Assembly (NCBI GenBank): GCA_000702025.1 | Contig: JNKJ01000031.1 | Coordinates: 1-64,000 of the forward strand | Direction: 5' to 3' | Length of the DNA stretch: 64,000 nucleotides | Source of the DNA: Blautia schinkii DSM 10518 | GTDB taxonomy: Bacteria > Bacillota > Clostridia > Lachnospirales > Lachnospiraceae | The notes under the pieces: generated by a model | Told to the model about the DNA's origin: nothing | The model's database searches: none | The model's input: the letters and a program-made list of their open reading frames with translations, nothing else | In this document: piece after piece, positions 35,009-43,880 of the stretch | How positions within the stretch are numbered: the stretch's first letter is position 1 | How the letters are laid out: each line of letters starts with the position of its first letter | Position numbers and translations under genes: made by a program

Positions 35009-35938
35009 ATGGATTATTTTAATTTTAAAGAAGAATTTATCTATCAGTTGATTGATTTGATGGAGCAGAGCAGGACATCGGGGGCACTAAATCTGGTGCT
35101 GGACGGTTTGCCGGGGGAGTCTGTCACCCTGGATTTTCAGAGGGAAGGTGCATACTGTCCTTTGGTCAGCATAGAGGAGCTGTATTTGAGAAACCAGTAT
35201 GAAATGCTTCCGGCAAGAATACTGGCATTGGAGACATTGCAGGAATTCCAGGAAGCGGAGTCTGGGAGAATCAGACTGAAAATGGACATTATCAAGCGTC
35301 CGCTTTTTGTTAAATTTTGTGCAGTGGCAAATAAATATGAAAGAAAGCTGGAGGAACTGGAACTGCCTTATACCAGGCTTGGAGATATGTGTATTTATTA
35401 TAGATTCCACGCAAAAGAAAATAGTGGAAATGGCAGAATTGTGTATGAAATGCCAGTGGAAGCGGAAGACCTGAAACGGTGGGGAATGCATGTGGATGAC
35501 CTAATGGAATGTGTAGCAGATATTTCTTTTGCACAATATGATGTAAAAATACAAGCAGTCACGGCAGCGATACAGGAGGCTTTGGGAACGGATGATACGC
35601 TGGGAAGGAGAAAGATTCCGAATGAGAGGGCGAGTGCCTGGATTTTGACTGGTCCGGGAGGTGCTGCTGGCATGCTTTATAAAAACACGCTGGATGAATT
35701 TGCAGAAGGGGTAAATACAGATCTGTATCTTCTGCCAATTACAACGGACCAGACGCGCATTTATGCCGCAGACCAATATACACTTACTGACATTAAAATG
35801 GGTCTTGAAAGACAGAGGAGTTTCAGTGAATTTAAAAATCATGCTTTGTCAGGGACTATCCTGCATTATAAGCTAAAAAGTAAATCTTTAGTGGTCAATC
35901 CACCACTCCGGAAATGCAGTGTGGTAAAAGGGTTTTAA
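35009..35938 (+). CDS. DUF5688-like paralogue 1 of 7
   Basis: This 309-residue soluble protein shares the array's plan. An N-terminal helical part lies around GLPGESVTLDFQREGAYCPL, and the middle reads LPYTRLGDMCIYYRFHAKE. LKRWGMHVDDLME comes next, and then a Roadblock/PAS-like C-terminal half with GPGGAAGMLYKNTLDEFA and DLYLLPI. Its end, SVVKGF, lacks the arginine tail. AGAGGT precedes the ATG. Function is unknown for the whole family. Confidence 0.7.
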   Translation: MDYFNFKEEFIYQLIDLMEQSRTSGALNLVLDGLPGESVTLDFQREGAYCPLVSIEELYLRNQYEMLPARILALETLQEFQEAESGRIRLKMDIIKRPLFVKFCAVANKYERKLEELELPYTRLGDMCIYYRFHAKENSGNGRIVYEMPVEAEDLKRWGMHVDDLMECVADISFAQYDVKIQAVTAAIQEALGTDDTLGRRKIPNERASAWILTGPGGAAGMLYKNTLDEFAEGVNTDLYLLPITTDQTRIYAADQYTLTDIKMGLERQRSFSEFKNHALSGTILHYKLKSKSLVVNPPLRKCSVVKGF

Positions 35939-35984
35939 AATCTGGCAGGATTAACACTTGTAAACGGCAGAGAGGAGAGCAAGG

Positions 35985-36929
35985 ATGCGAGATTATTATG
36001 AAGAACATGCATATGATGAAGTCCGGGAGGATTTTATTGAAGAATTTCAGGAGCAGCTAGAACAGAGGGGAAAAGGGGAAGAAATGGAATTGATAGCAGA
36101 AGGAACTCCCTTTGAATCCATTATGATAAAAGGTGACGGCGTGTCAATATGCCCCAGCACATCAATGGAAGTAGTATATTTCAACTGTTATACGACTGCC
36201 GCTTACAAGATTGATGAGGCAGTCCAATATCTTCTGAACTTGTATGATATATCAGAGCGGATTGCCTGCGAACAGTTGGAGCAGATTGATAATGTCATGA
36301 TCTACCCAATGAATTTATCTAAGTATTGGGAGAAGCTGGAGGAGAATCACATTGCGTATATGCCCTATCGGGATATGGCGGTCACCTTTCAGTTTGTCTA
36401 TGAGATGGAAGATAGGTTCTATTGCAAAGATGTTACGGAAGACCATTTGAAACAGTGGGGAATAAATGTTGTAGAACTATTTGAAAAGGTCAGATATAAA
36501 GAGCCAGAGGAAATTGGTACAGAAATTATAAATCTGTATGATGATGTAAAGGAATCATTAGAAAATGACCCATCCATCATATTAAGACCAGCAGAAGATA
36601 TACAGGAGAAGGCACGACAGGTTTATCACGTCTATGGGCAGAATGGATTTGGCGCTGTTTTCTATCCAAAAGTAATGGAGGAGGTTCGTAAAAAGCTGGG
36701 GGACGACATGGTGATTATCCCGGACGATGGCTTTGCTGCCTATATACAGACATCTGAGGTGAAGGATATATCAGAAGTGGAGAAGGAACTGCAATTCCAG
36801 AACGAGGTGAAGGAGGCAACCGGAGAGGGGCGTCATGCCCTCTCTGGACATGTTTTTAAGTATGATACGGTGAAAAAAAGTCTGGTTACTGCAATCAAAC
36901 CCAAAATAGAAAAGCAGAAAATAAGATAG
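35985..36929 (+). CDS. DUF5688-like paralogue 2 of 7
   Basis: This 314-residue member has family blocks at IAEGTPFESIMIKGDGVSIC, NHIAYMPYRDMAVTFQFVYE, HLKQWGINVVELFEKV, VYGQNGFGAVFYPKVMEEV and GRHALSGHVFKYD. It is more acidic at its start than the others (EEHAYDEVREDFIEEFQ). It ends IEKQKIR, an arginine tail (AGA codon). GAGAGGAGAG serves as ribosome site. Confidence 0.7.
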   Translation: MRDYYEEHAYDEVREDFIEEFQEQLEQRGKGEEMELIAEGTPFESIMIKGDGVSICPSTSMEVVYFNCYTTAAYKIDEAVQYLLNLYDISERIACEQLEQIDNVMIYPMNLSKYWEKLEENHIAYMPYRDMAVTFQFVYEMEDRFYCKDVTEDHLKQWGINVVELFEKVRYKEPEEIGTEIINLYDDVKESLENDPSIILRPAEDIQEKARQVYHVYGQNGFGAVFYPKVMEEVRKKLGDDMVIIPDDGFAAYIQTSEVKDISEVEKELQFQNEVKEATGEGRHALSGHVFKYDTVKKSLVTAIKPKIEKQKIR

Positions 36930-36942
36930 GCAGGTGTTGGTG

Positions 36943-37899
36943 ATGGAACTAACTAAATATGACCGTTTTAAAAAGGCATGTTTACTGGAACTATCAATCT
37001 TTTTAAGACAGCGTGGATATAGTGGAGTTCGGCCATCTGTCATAGGAGAAGGGTTATCCGTTGAAAAAGTCACTCTGGATTTAGGTGATCGAATGTGCCA
37101 TTGTGTCGATATGGAGGAAATCTATTCGGAACAAAGCAGGAGTCACTGTCCTACGGCAGAAATTGCACGACAGGTTTTCGAGTGTTTTCTGTCTTTTGGG
37201 ATGGTGGAGAGGAAACAGGTAGAATGTATAGAAAATGTACTTGCATATGCAGTAAATCTTAAAAAAAGTAAGGAAACACTGAAAAAATCCAGGATACCAT
37301 TCCTTGTCATGGATGATATGGCAATTTATTTTCGGTTTAACTATGAAATGCGTTATGGTGGCACGATGGAAAGCATTGTATGTGAGGAACATCTTCGGAA
37401 ATGGAATTATTCTGTAGAAGAATTTTTTGATTTAGTAAAACAAAGCGATTCACAGGAAATTGGCGCTTGTGCCTTTAACTGGGTGGAATCACCACAAAAG
37501 TTTGGGCACATTCCAGTGATAGCGAAGTCAGAAGACCTCTGTAACGAGCCATATGATCTTTATGGGTTGAACGGAGCGGGGGTAACATTTTACCCGAGAG
37601 TTCTGCGGCAATTTGAAGAGGCTTTTAATGACCAGGTTATAATCGTGCCATATTCAGAGCAGAAAGTAGCCCTGGTTCCGGCAGGGCGGGTACAGGAAAC
37701 ATGGGTACAGACAAAAATCCGGGAGGATATTGAGAACACGGAGACACGTTTATCATTGTCAGACCATGTTTATACATATGATAATGGCAAGCTATGCAGG
37801 TTTAAGGATAATATAAAAGAGATGCTGTCTATAGAACAGGAAACCCACGAGCCTGTGAATCATAAAAAAGAAGTGGCCAGTAAGAGGCATGGCAGGTAA
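36943..37899 (+). CDS. DUF5688-like paralogue 3 of 7
   Basis: This 318-residue member starts at ATG 36943; upstream in-frame GTG and TTG codons are less well placed. Family blocks are RIPFLVMDDMAIYFRFNYEM, HLRKWNYSVEEFFDLV, LYGLNGAGVTFYPRVLRQFE, VIIVPYSEQK and SLSDHVYTYDNGKL. It ends in the basic tail KKEVASKRHGR (AGG codon). Identity to neighbours is low apart from these blocks, so the array is old or fast-evolving. Confidence 0.7.
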   Translation: MELTKYDRFKKACLLELSIFLRQRGYSGVRPSVIGEGLSVEKVTLDLGDRMCHCVDMEEIYSEQSRSHCPTAEIARQVFECFLSFGMVERKQVECIENVLAYAVNLKKSKETLKKSRIPFLVMDDMAIYFRFNYEMRYGGTMESIVCEEHLRKWNYSVEEFFDLVKQSDSQEIGACAFNWVESPQKFGHIPVIAKSEDLCNEPYDLYGLNGAGVTFYPRVLRQFEEAFNDQVIIVPYSEQKVALVPAGRVQETWVQTKIREDIENTETRLSLSDHVYTYDNGKLCRFKDNIKEMLSIEQETHEPVNHKKEVASKRHGR

Positions 37900-37925
37900 G
37901 GTCATAACCATAAGGAGGCAGACGA

Positions 37926-38834
37926 ATGGATTACGAAGAATTTATCAAGTATTTTACTCATGAAATCAGCTATAATCTGAAATTACTGGGGGTTACATGG
38001 AGGGCCAGCCCATTTATTGGGGAAGAACCGGAGGGCGCTATGGTGGTTATCCGTGGCGGCGGTCATGTTGACTTGCCACCTATTTCTATATATGAGTATT
38101 ATCAGAGGTTTTTACAAGGTGCGCCGTGGGGCGTTGCCGCACGTGAGGCAACACAGGAATTTTTTGACGATAGAATGACTAGATGCGCACTGGAGGATAT
38201 GCGGGTTTTTAGTCCAGACATGGTGATTCCCACATTTGCGAATGTAAAAGAAAATGCGGATTGGTTGGAGCAGATTCCTCATTCAATGTTTGAAAACCTT
38301 GCAATCGTCCTACAGGTTGTATATCAATCGCTTGGGGGAATCAACCTAAACCTAATCGTTACGGATGACATATTAGAGGAGTGGGAGCTGAGTTTTGATG
38401 AACTCTATCAGAAATCATTGGATAACCCCAGAAATATTGAATCTGTCCAGATGGTTGAACTATATAAATTGTTGGATGAAACGGCGATTTATGAGGGAGA
38501 AGAAAAGAAATTACCACCCTTTTATGTAGTAACAAATACGGGGCAGCATTTGGGGGCAGCCTCCATTCTATATAAAGAAAGAATGCGCGAACTGGCAGAC
38601 ACACTTGGAAATGATATCTTGCTGGTCCCAATAAGTATTGACCAATTTCTTGCAATGCCGCTTTTAGATAGCGGCGGTGTCCGGTGCATAGCGAATGCGC
38701 TGCATGACAGCAATGGGACGGTTGCAAAAAGTGAAATGTCACTGTCCGAAAATTTATATCATTTTAACTGCAGGACAGAACAGTTTCGCATGATTTCCGA
38801 TGTACCAAAAGAAACAAAAAAGCGTGGAAGATAG
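37926..38834 (+). CDS. DUF5688-like paralogue 4 of 7
   Basis: This 302-residue member is among the closest to the DUF5688 core: MVIPTFANVKENADWLEQIP, LAIVLQVVYQS, DDILEEWELSFDELYQKSL, TNTGQHLGAASILYKERMRE, DILLVPISIDQFLAMP and LSENLYHFNCRTEQFRMI. AAGGAGG precedes the ATG. It is most similar to paralogue 5, suggesting a more recent duplication. It ends ETKKRGR (AGA codon). Confidence 0.8.
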   Translation: MDYEEFIKYFTHEISYNLKLLGVTWRASPFIGEEPEGAMVVIRGGGHVDLPPISIYEYYQRFLQGAPWGVAAREATQEFFDDRMTRCALEDMRVFSPDMVIPTFANVKENADWLEQIPHSMFENLAIVLQVVYQSLGGINLNLIVTDDILEEWELSFDELYQKSLDNPRNIESVQMVELYKLLDETAIYEGEEKKLPPFYVVTNTGQHLGAASILYKERMRELADTLGNDILLVPISIDQFLAMPLLDSGGVRCIANALHDSNGTVAKSEMSLSENLYHFNCRTEQFRMISDVPKETKKRGR

Positions 38835-38843
38835 GAGAGTAGT

Positions 38844-39785
38844 TTGGCAAAGAGCAGATATGCAGTAATTTTAGAACAGAAGATGGAATTTTATAAATCC
38901 TTCACCCATGAAATAAACGTCATTTTGAAAAAACTGGGATTAGAGTGGGAGGCAGTTTTGCCGCCCCATATATCAGATGGCTGTACGTTGATGGTGAAGG
39001 GGTGTCCGCAAATATCAGACTCCATGATATTTCCTTTTGTGGCATTCAACCGGCATACAGAATTGGAGGAACCCATGTGGAAGGTGGCAAGTGATTTAAT
39101 TGGGCATTTTCTGCGGGACGAAAGGAACACTGAGATAGCATTTCGGGATATGGGAGTCATATCACCCAATATGGTGGTTCCGACATTAGTGAATGCGAAA
39201 AGGAATCAAAAGTTATTAGAGGAGATTCCACATGAGTTATATGGGGACGGCGATCTTGCAATCGTATTAAGGATTATTTACCATTCAACGGATAGTCTGC
39301 TTGAGGATCTACATCTTAACCTGAAAGTGACGGCGGACCTGTTGAATGAGTTTGACATGGATTTTCATACGCTGTATCAATGGTCGCTACAAAACCCGGA
39401 AAACCAAAGAGCCATTCGCATAGAACCGTTTGGGACAGAACCAGATAAGAGAAATATTTTAATCATGACAACAGATGGTTTTTATTGGGGCGCGTCTGCT
39501 ATGCTGTACAAAGACAAAATACGTGAATTGACGGATAAGCTGGGAGGAAATCTGATACTGTTTCCTACAAGTATTAATCAATGTGTGGTGTTATCAAAAG
39601 AAAATAGGGAAGGAAAAAAATGGATTCAAGAAACCCTCTATAATGCAAAGCAAAACGGTTATCAGCAGAGAGAGAAGGATTTATCTGATTTCATTTATGC
39701 TTATAGTCGGAAAACGGATGAAGTCCGCAAGACAAGCCAACGGGTGCGGCAGAAACCACAAATGAATAAAAAACAGGGCAGGTAA
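38844..39785 (+). CDS. DUF5688-like paralogue 5 of 7
   Basis: This 313-residue protein starts at TTG after GGAGAG. The core blocks MVVPTLVNAKRNQKLLEEIP, LAIVLRIIYHS, TADLLNEFDMDFHTLYQ, MTTDGFYWGASAMLYKDKI and LILFPTSINQCVVL match paralogue 4 position by position. It ends MNKKQGR (AGG codon). A terminator overlaps its end, so paralogues 1-5 may form one transcript and 6-7 another. Confidence 0.8.
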   Translation: MAKSRYAVILEQKMEFYKSFTHEINVILKKLGLEWEAVLPPHISDGCTLMVKGCPQISDSMIFPFVAFNRHTELEEPMWKVASDLIGHFLRDERNTEIAFRDMGVISPNMVVPTLVNAKRNQKLLEEIPHELYGDGDLAIVLRIIYHSTDSLLEDLHLNLKVTADLLNEFDMDFHTLYQWSLQNPENQRAIRIEPFGTEPDKRNILIMTTDGFYWGASAMLYKDKIRELTDKLGGNLILFPTSINQCVVLSKENREGKKWIQETLYNAKQNGYQQREKDLSDFIYAYSRKTDEVRKTSQRVRQKPQMNKKQGR

Positions 39786-39820
39786 CTTTTCAGAGCGATT
39801 CGGAAAGTACCTGTTTTTTT
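39779..39820 (+). terminator. terminator inside the DUF5688 array
   Basis: The stem CAGGT/ACCTG continues as ACTTT/AAAGT across a bulge and is followed by eight Ts (39813-39820). It separates paralogues 5 and 6. Confidence 0.8.
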
Positions 39821-39845
39821 ATTAATTTTAAAGGAGAGTAAGAAT

Positions 39846-40781
39846 ATGAATCTTAAATTATATAAACAATTTTGTAGCGCTTATCAGCAATGCGTTCAGG
39901 CTGCTTTGGAAGATTCCCATATCAGGGGGAATGTGAGGATTGTGGCAAAAGGGCTTCCAACCGAGGGGATTACAATGTCATTTGAACAAAAAGGAAGATA
40001 TTGCCCTGTCATTTCCATGAGGGAGGCATTTCTTAGAGCAGAGATGCTAAACTTTTGGGAAGAGGAATTGGCGGACAGGGCAATTGAAGTTTTTTCCGCT
40101 GCACAGACGGAAAATCTGCAGATAGCAGTAAATCAGTTGGAACAACCGGAAAACGTGGGGATTTACGCTGCAAACCATAGGCTCGACTTAGATGCACTGA
40201 AAAATAATGATATGCCTTATCTCGTCATGGGAGATGTAGCGTTTTACTATATGTTTTACGCTCCGCTGGGAGACGGCCGTTATTATCAAACCGAGGTAAC
40301 AAATAGTCATTTAAAAAAATGGAATATGAGAAAGGGAGAACTTCACAATTTTGTGCGGGAACATTCCCTTGTTTCCATGGAGAGCAGGATTTATCCTCTG
40401 CATGATAAGATTGCAAACATGATAGAAGGAATTCCTGATATCCTGAATGATGGGGAGGCAGAGGATGCACTTGGATATGTTGTTACCGGACCAGGAGGGG
40501 CTGCAACCGTATTATATTGGGATGTCCTTGGAGAACTGCAGCAGCTTATGCCCGACAGCTTTTATATCCTTCCGTATACCGAAAGAGAAGCCTATGTCCT
40601 GCCTGATACGATGGGAGCGCTGACACCGGGATTCTCCATTGAAGAAATCCACAAAAACGGGAATCATCAGGTACGCCGCAGCCTGTCCGGTTATGCAGTT
40701 TCGAGTCATGGTTTTCACTATTCCCCATCGGACGGTAAACTGTTGACGATCAGAGAACGGGAAAAGGTGATGTGTGAATGA
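39846..40781 (+). CDS. DUF5688-like paralogue 6 of 7
   Basis: This 311-residue protein is closest in pattern to paralogue 1: KGLPTEGITMSFEQKGRYCP, DMPYLVMGDVAFYYMFYAP, HLKKWNMRKGELHNFV, VTGPGGAATVLYWDVLGEL and SFYILPYTEREAYVLPD. AAAGGAGAG precedes the ATG. It lacks the arginine tail (ends REREKVMCE) and overlaps paralogue 7 by 4 nt. Confidence 0.7.
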   Translation: MNLKLYKQFCSAYQQCVQAALEDSHIRGNVRIVAKGLPTEGITMSFEQKGRYCPVISMREAFLRAEMLNFWEEELADRAIEVFSAAQTENLQIAVNQLEQPENVGIYAANHRLDLDALKNNDMPYLVMGDVAFYYMFYAPLGDGRYYQTEVTNSHLKKWNMRKGELHNFVREHSLVSMESRIYPLHDKIANMIEGIPDILNDGEAEDALGYVVTGPGGAATVLYWDVLGELQQLMPDSFYILPYTEREAYVLPDTMGALTPGFSIEEIHKNGNHQVRRSLSGYAVSSHGFHYSPSDGKLLTIREREKVMCE

Positions 40782-41698
40782 CATATGAGGATTATAAACA
40801 GAATTTATACTTAGAACTTAATCGTCAGTTAGATGGGACCAGTAAACAGTTAGTTGTAATAGCCGAAGGGACAGCCAATGAGGAAATCGCCGTTGAAACC
40901 TCTGGAGGATTCATGTGCAGCCAATCGTTATCACTATGGTATCTGTATGACCAGTGCTGTAGGTATGAGTTGTCGGATCAGGCAAAAACAATTTGCGAAT
41001 ACTTTGAACGGGTACATCTGGTTGAAGAAATTGAAAAGCTGGACAATGTTACTATATGGGCAACAAATCTGGAGAAGTCAGCAGAAAAACTGGAAGAGAA
41101 GGGGATACCTTATATTTCAATTGGGGATATCGCTGTGTATTTCAAATTTTATGATGAAGTTTATGAGGTCTGCAAAGAGGATGGTGAAAATTGGCCTTAC
41201 GATTTTATAAGGCCAGTGTGTAAGAAGCATTTGGAACAGTGGGGACTTACTGAGCAGGAATTATTTGATAAAGCCAAATATTTTGATGTAAGTGAGCGTT
41301 TACAGACAGTCTTAGATACAAGTAAGGATGCCGTTTTCCGGGGCTTGGGAACCTATGAGAAGCTTCTGCCAGACACATACGGGATTTATAGTATATCCGG
41401 AGAAAATGGGATTGGGATGATGTTTTATCCGGAAGGCTTATGTCAAATTGCGCAGCGGCTTGGTGGGGATTTGTTTGTAATCCCAATTTCAAATGATAAT
41501 ATTCTGGTATGTTCTAAGAATGATCACAATTTGGAGAAATTACAGGAGGCAGTAAAGATGAAGAGTAAGGAAGATGGACTATATGGACGGACTCCCTTGC
41601 ATGTTTCAGATTTGGTATACCAGTTTGATGCACATAATCTTACGTTACAGCCGGCAACAGTTCAGATAGAGAAAAAGATGAAACATACAGCGAGATAG
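40778..41698 (+). CDS. DUF5688-like paralogue 7 of 7
   Basis: This 306-residue protein is coupled to paralogue 6 by an ATGA overlap. Family blocks are IAEGTANEEIAVETSGGFMC, GIPYISIGDIAVYFKFYDEV, HLEQWGLTEQELFDKA, IYSISGENGIGMMFYPEGL and LFVIPISNDNILV. It ends EKKMKHTAR (AGA codon). The following 181 bp hold no gene, only a 12-bp palindrome GTGTAGCTACAC (41853-41864) before the methyltransferase. Confidence 0.7.
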   Translation: MTYEDYKQNLYLELNRQLDGTSKQLVVIAEGTANEEIAVETSGGFMCSQSLSLWYLYDQCCRYELSDQAKTICEYFERVHLVEEIEKLDNVTIWATNLEKSAEKLEEKGIPYISIGDIAVYFKFYDEVYEVCKEDGENWPYDFIRPVCKKHLEQWGLTEQELFDKAKYFDVSERLQTVLDTSKDAVFRGLGTYEKLLPDTYGIYSISGENGIGMMFYPEGLCQIAQRLGGDLFVIPISNDNILVCSKNDHNLEKLQEAVKMKSKEDGLYGRTPLHVSDLVYQFDAHNLTLQPATVQIEKKMKHTAR

Positions 41699-41879
41699 AT
41701 GAAAATAATTTTATGAAAGGGGGTGGTCAAGCCCAATCCAATAAAGAGTTCAAGACATGAAAATTTAATTTGTAACAGTAGCTATTAACTTATTCGGTAA
41801 CTAATTACACTCAAACAATTGAAAGGAGGTAAGAGGTAATCCCGGGTAATATGTGTAGCTACACCCTCTAAGAAGGGAT

Positions 41880-43394
41880 TTGGATTATAAATTAATAAAT
41901 TTTTGTGAGTTTGATAAATATGCGGTAAAAAGTTATTGCGCTATCCATGGGGTTGACGAGAGAGCAAACCTCGGAGATATTACAAAAGTCGATGAAACAA
42001 AGCTACCTTATTTCAGTTTTATCTGCGGTGGAAGCCCGTGTCAGGATTTCAGCCTGAGCGGAAAAATGGCCGGTTCCGTCTGGAAGTGCAGGGATTGTGG
42101 GCATGAGGTGAATCCATTGCAGGTACATTGGAGCAAACGAGATTTTTGTGAAAAATGCGGCTCGAAGAACCTGGATAAAACAAGGTCCTCACTTTTGGTG
42201 GAGTGGCTTAGAGTGATTCGGAGTGTGAAGCCCCAATTTGGAATCTATGAAAATGTGAAAAATATTGTTCAGACAAGGTTCCTTAATAGTACCTTTCGCT
42301 TATTTGAGCAGGAATTACAAGAATATGGCTATAACACCTATTGGAAGGTTTTAAATGCCAAACATTACGGAATACCGCAAAATCGGGAGCGTGTTTATCT
42401 CATTCTGATCAAAAAGGAATACGATAATGGAAAATTTGTATTTCCGGGACCAGTGGAAAGTGAAAGGCGGCTGATGGATATCCTTGAAAATGAGGTGGAG
42501 GAAAAGTATTATCTGTCAGATGATAAGGTGAAGAATCTGATAACAGATTTAGATAAACGGAAAGCACTGTTATATATGCCAGGAGAAGAGGAACTAAAAC
42601 AGTGGGAATCTAAATTGCATAAGGTTGGGCAGATACAGGCACATTTGGGTGATCCGCAGACAGGCAGAGTATATTCTGCAGTTGGTTCTAATCCTACATT
42701 GACGGCAAGCGGTTCCAGCAGAAATAATATTGCAGTAGTCGGAAGTATTGGAAATTCCCAACAGAGTGCTATATTATCAGGGATGGGGGTTGCAAATACC
42801 CAACTTGCAAGCCATGACCAGACAAAGGTTTTGGAAGTGGGCGCTATCCGTGGACGTTATAATGATACAGGAAAGGTTGAACAAAGGCTAGAGCTGAGTG
42901 GGTCATCAAAGGTCAGTTATGCCGTTACCACGGTACAGAAAGATAATATTATTTTGGTACGACAGGATACAGAGAAAGGTTATGAGGAATGCATAAAAAG
43001 TGGAATTGCAAATCTTTCGTATCCGAACGCCAGCGGAAAGCGAGGAAGGGTGCAGGGGAATGGGACCATTTGTCCTACAATTACAGCACAGGGAAGTTCG
43101 ATATGCTGTTTGGAGTCAATCCTCCGCATCAGACGGCTGACACCTTTGGAATGCTTCCGTTTGATGGGATTCGATGACGAAGATTATCAGAAGGTGCAGG
43201 AGGCCGGAATCAGCAATAGCCAGGCGTATAAGCAAGCAGGAAATTCAATCGTTGTAAATGTCTTAACCAGTATCTTTGAAGAATTATATCGAGCTATGCC
43301 ATATCTCTTTGAAGATTTGAGTATTGGAAGCTTCTTTTCTGGCATTGGAGCTTTCGAAAAAGCGTTGGAAAGATTTTATGACAATCACCAGTGA
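41880..43394 (+). CDS. circularly permuted cytosine-C5 DNA methyltransferase with zinc-ribbon insert
   Basis: This 504-residue protein has C5-methyltransferase motifs in permuted order. It starts in motif II (LINFCEFDKYAVKSYCAIHG), then shows motif IV GGSPCQDFS with the catalytic Cys, a CRDC...CEKC zinc ribbon insert, motif VI YENVKN and motif VIII PQNRERVYLI. A long variable target-recognition region follows, then motif IX RRLTPLECFRLMGFDDE and motif X QAGNSIVVNVLTSIFEEL. The SAM-binding motif I (SFFSGIGAFEKAL) follows at the very C terminus. TTG 41880 is the likely start; no motif I is encoded just upstream. Confidence 0.85.
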   Translation: MDYKLINFCEFDKYAVKSYCAIHGVDERANLGDITKVDETKLPYFSFICGGSPCQDFSLSGKMAGSVWKCRDCGHEVNPLQVHWSKRDFCEKCGSKNLDKTRSSLLVEWLRVIRSVKPQFGIYENVKNIVQTRFLNSTFRLFEQELQEYGYNTYWKVLNAKHYGIPQNRERVYLILIKKEYDNGKFVFPGPVESERRLMDILENEVEEKYYLSDDKVKNLITDLDKRKALLYMPGEEELKQWESKLHKVGQIQAHLGDPQTGRVYSAVGSNPTLTASGSSRNNIAVVGSIGNSQQSAILSGMGVANTQLASHDQTKVLEVGAIRGRYNDTGKVEQRLELSGSSKVSYAVTTVQKDNIILVRQDTEKGYEECIKSGIANLSYPNASGKRGRVQGNGTICPTITAQGSSICCLESILRIRRLTPLECFRLMGFDDEDYQKVQEAGISNSQAYKQAGNSIVVNVLTSIFEELYRAMPYLFEDLSIGSFFSGIGAFEKALERFYDNHQ

Positions 43395-43482
43395 CAGAGA
43401 TACAGAATCTTAATTTAATATAGAACAGAAATCCAGATTGGATTGGGAAAACAGTGGAAAGAACAGTATATTAGGCAATTAT

Positions 43483-43766
43483 GCTATCAGGAACAGGAAT
43501 CTGGTATCATGTGTGGGGTAAAAATCCTGCTATCAGTTATCCGTGACTGATAGCAGGAACCTCAAAATATTGATATCTAAACGGCTTTGGTGATATCATA
43601 TTTTATATAGGCTGCTATCAGATAATTGGAGCTGATAGCAGGTTAATATGTGAGTTGTGGGGAAACTGCTGTCAGTTTCCCTTTTCTGATATCAGATTTC
43701 AGCTCATTTTGAGCGGATATGATAGCAGAAATGTGTGGGTGATATCAGCATTATGAGGCTGATACG
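43483..43766. repeat. cluster of CTGCTATCAG/CTGATAGCAG sites
   Basis: Two identical inverted pairs of CTGCTATCAG and CTGATAGCAG occur (43527-43536 with 43547-43556, and 43612-43621 with 43632-43641), both with a 10-bp spacer. Related sites lie at 43483-43490 (GCTATCAG), 43501-43509 (CTGGTATCA), 43591-43598 (TGATATCA), 43666-43675 (CTGCTGTCAG), 43686-43695 (CTGATATCAG), 43719-43728 (ATGATAGCAG), 43740-43748 (TGATATCAG) and 43758-43766 (degenerate). The regular 20-bp pair geometry suggests a DNA-binding protein array. Confidence 0.85.
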
Positions 43767-43772
43767 GGGGTA

Positions 43773-43848
43773 TTAGGGGGATTCCCCCTAACAAGTGGAT
43801 TTTGTACGGCAAAATCCGTATCTTGCAGAGGACTGGCAAAGCCAGTCC
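43773..43848. other. three consecutive perfect hairpins, candidate oriT or single-strand origin
   Basis: Hairpin 1 is TTAGGGGG-ATT-CCCCCTAA (43773-43791). Hairpin 2 is GGATTTTG-TACGG-CAAAATCC (43797-43817). Hairpin 3 is GGACTGGC-AAA-GCCAGTCC (43830-43848). All have 8-bp perfect stems and short loops. Such rows are typical of relaxase target regions or single-strand origins. mobC and the relaxase gene lie about 5 kb downstream, so the assignment is tentative. Confidence 0.55.
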
Positions 43849-43880
43849 GGACCGGCCCCCCAATGAAAGGGGATATATTT

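Larger units (their letters stand above)
43395..43880. other. non-coding island between methyltransferase and A/B array
   Basis: This 486-bp stretch lacks plausible genes but is dense in structured sequence: a cluster of CTGCTATCAG-type sites, a GGAAACTG-CTGT-CAGTTTCC hairpin at 43661-43680 followed by CTTTT, and three further perfect hairpins at 43773-43848. It is a candidate for oriT, a ParR centromere or an origin of replication. Confidence 0.7.

Noticed and set aside
43483..43766. CRISPR array
   Set aside because: Sites are only 8-12 bp, occur in both orientations and have irregular spacing; no cas genes are present.
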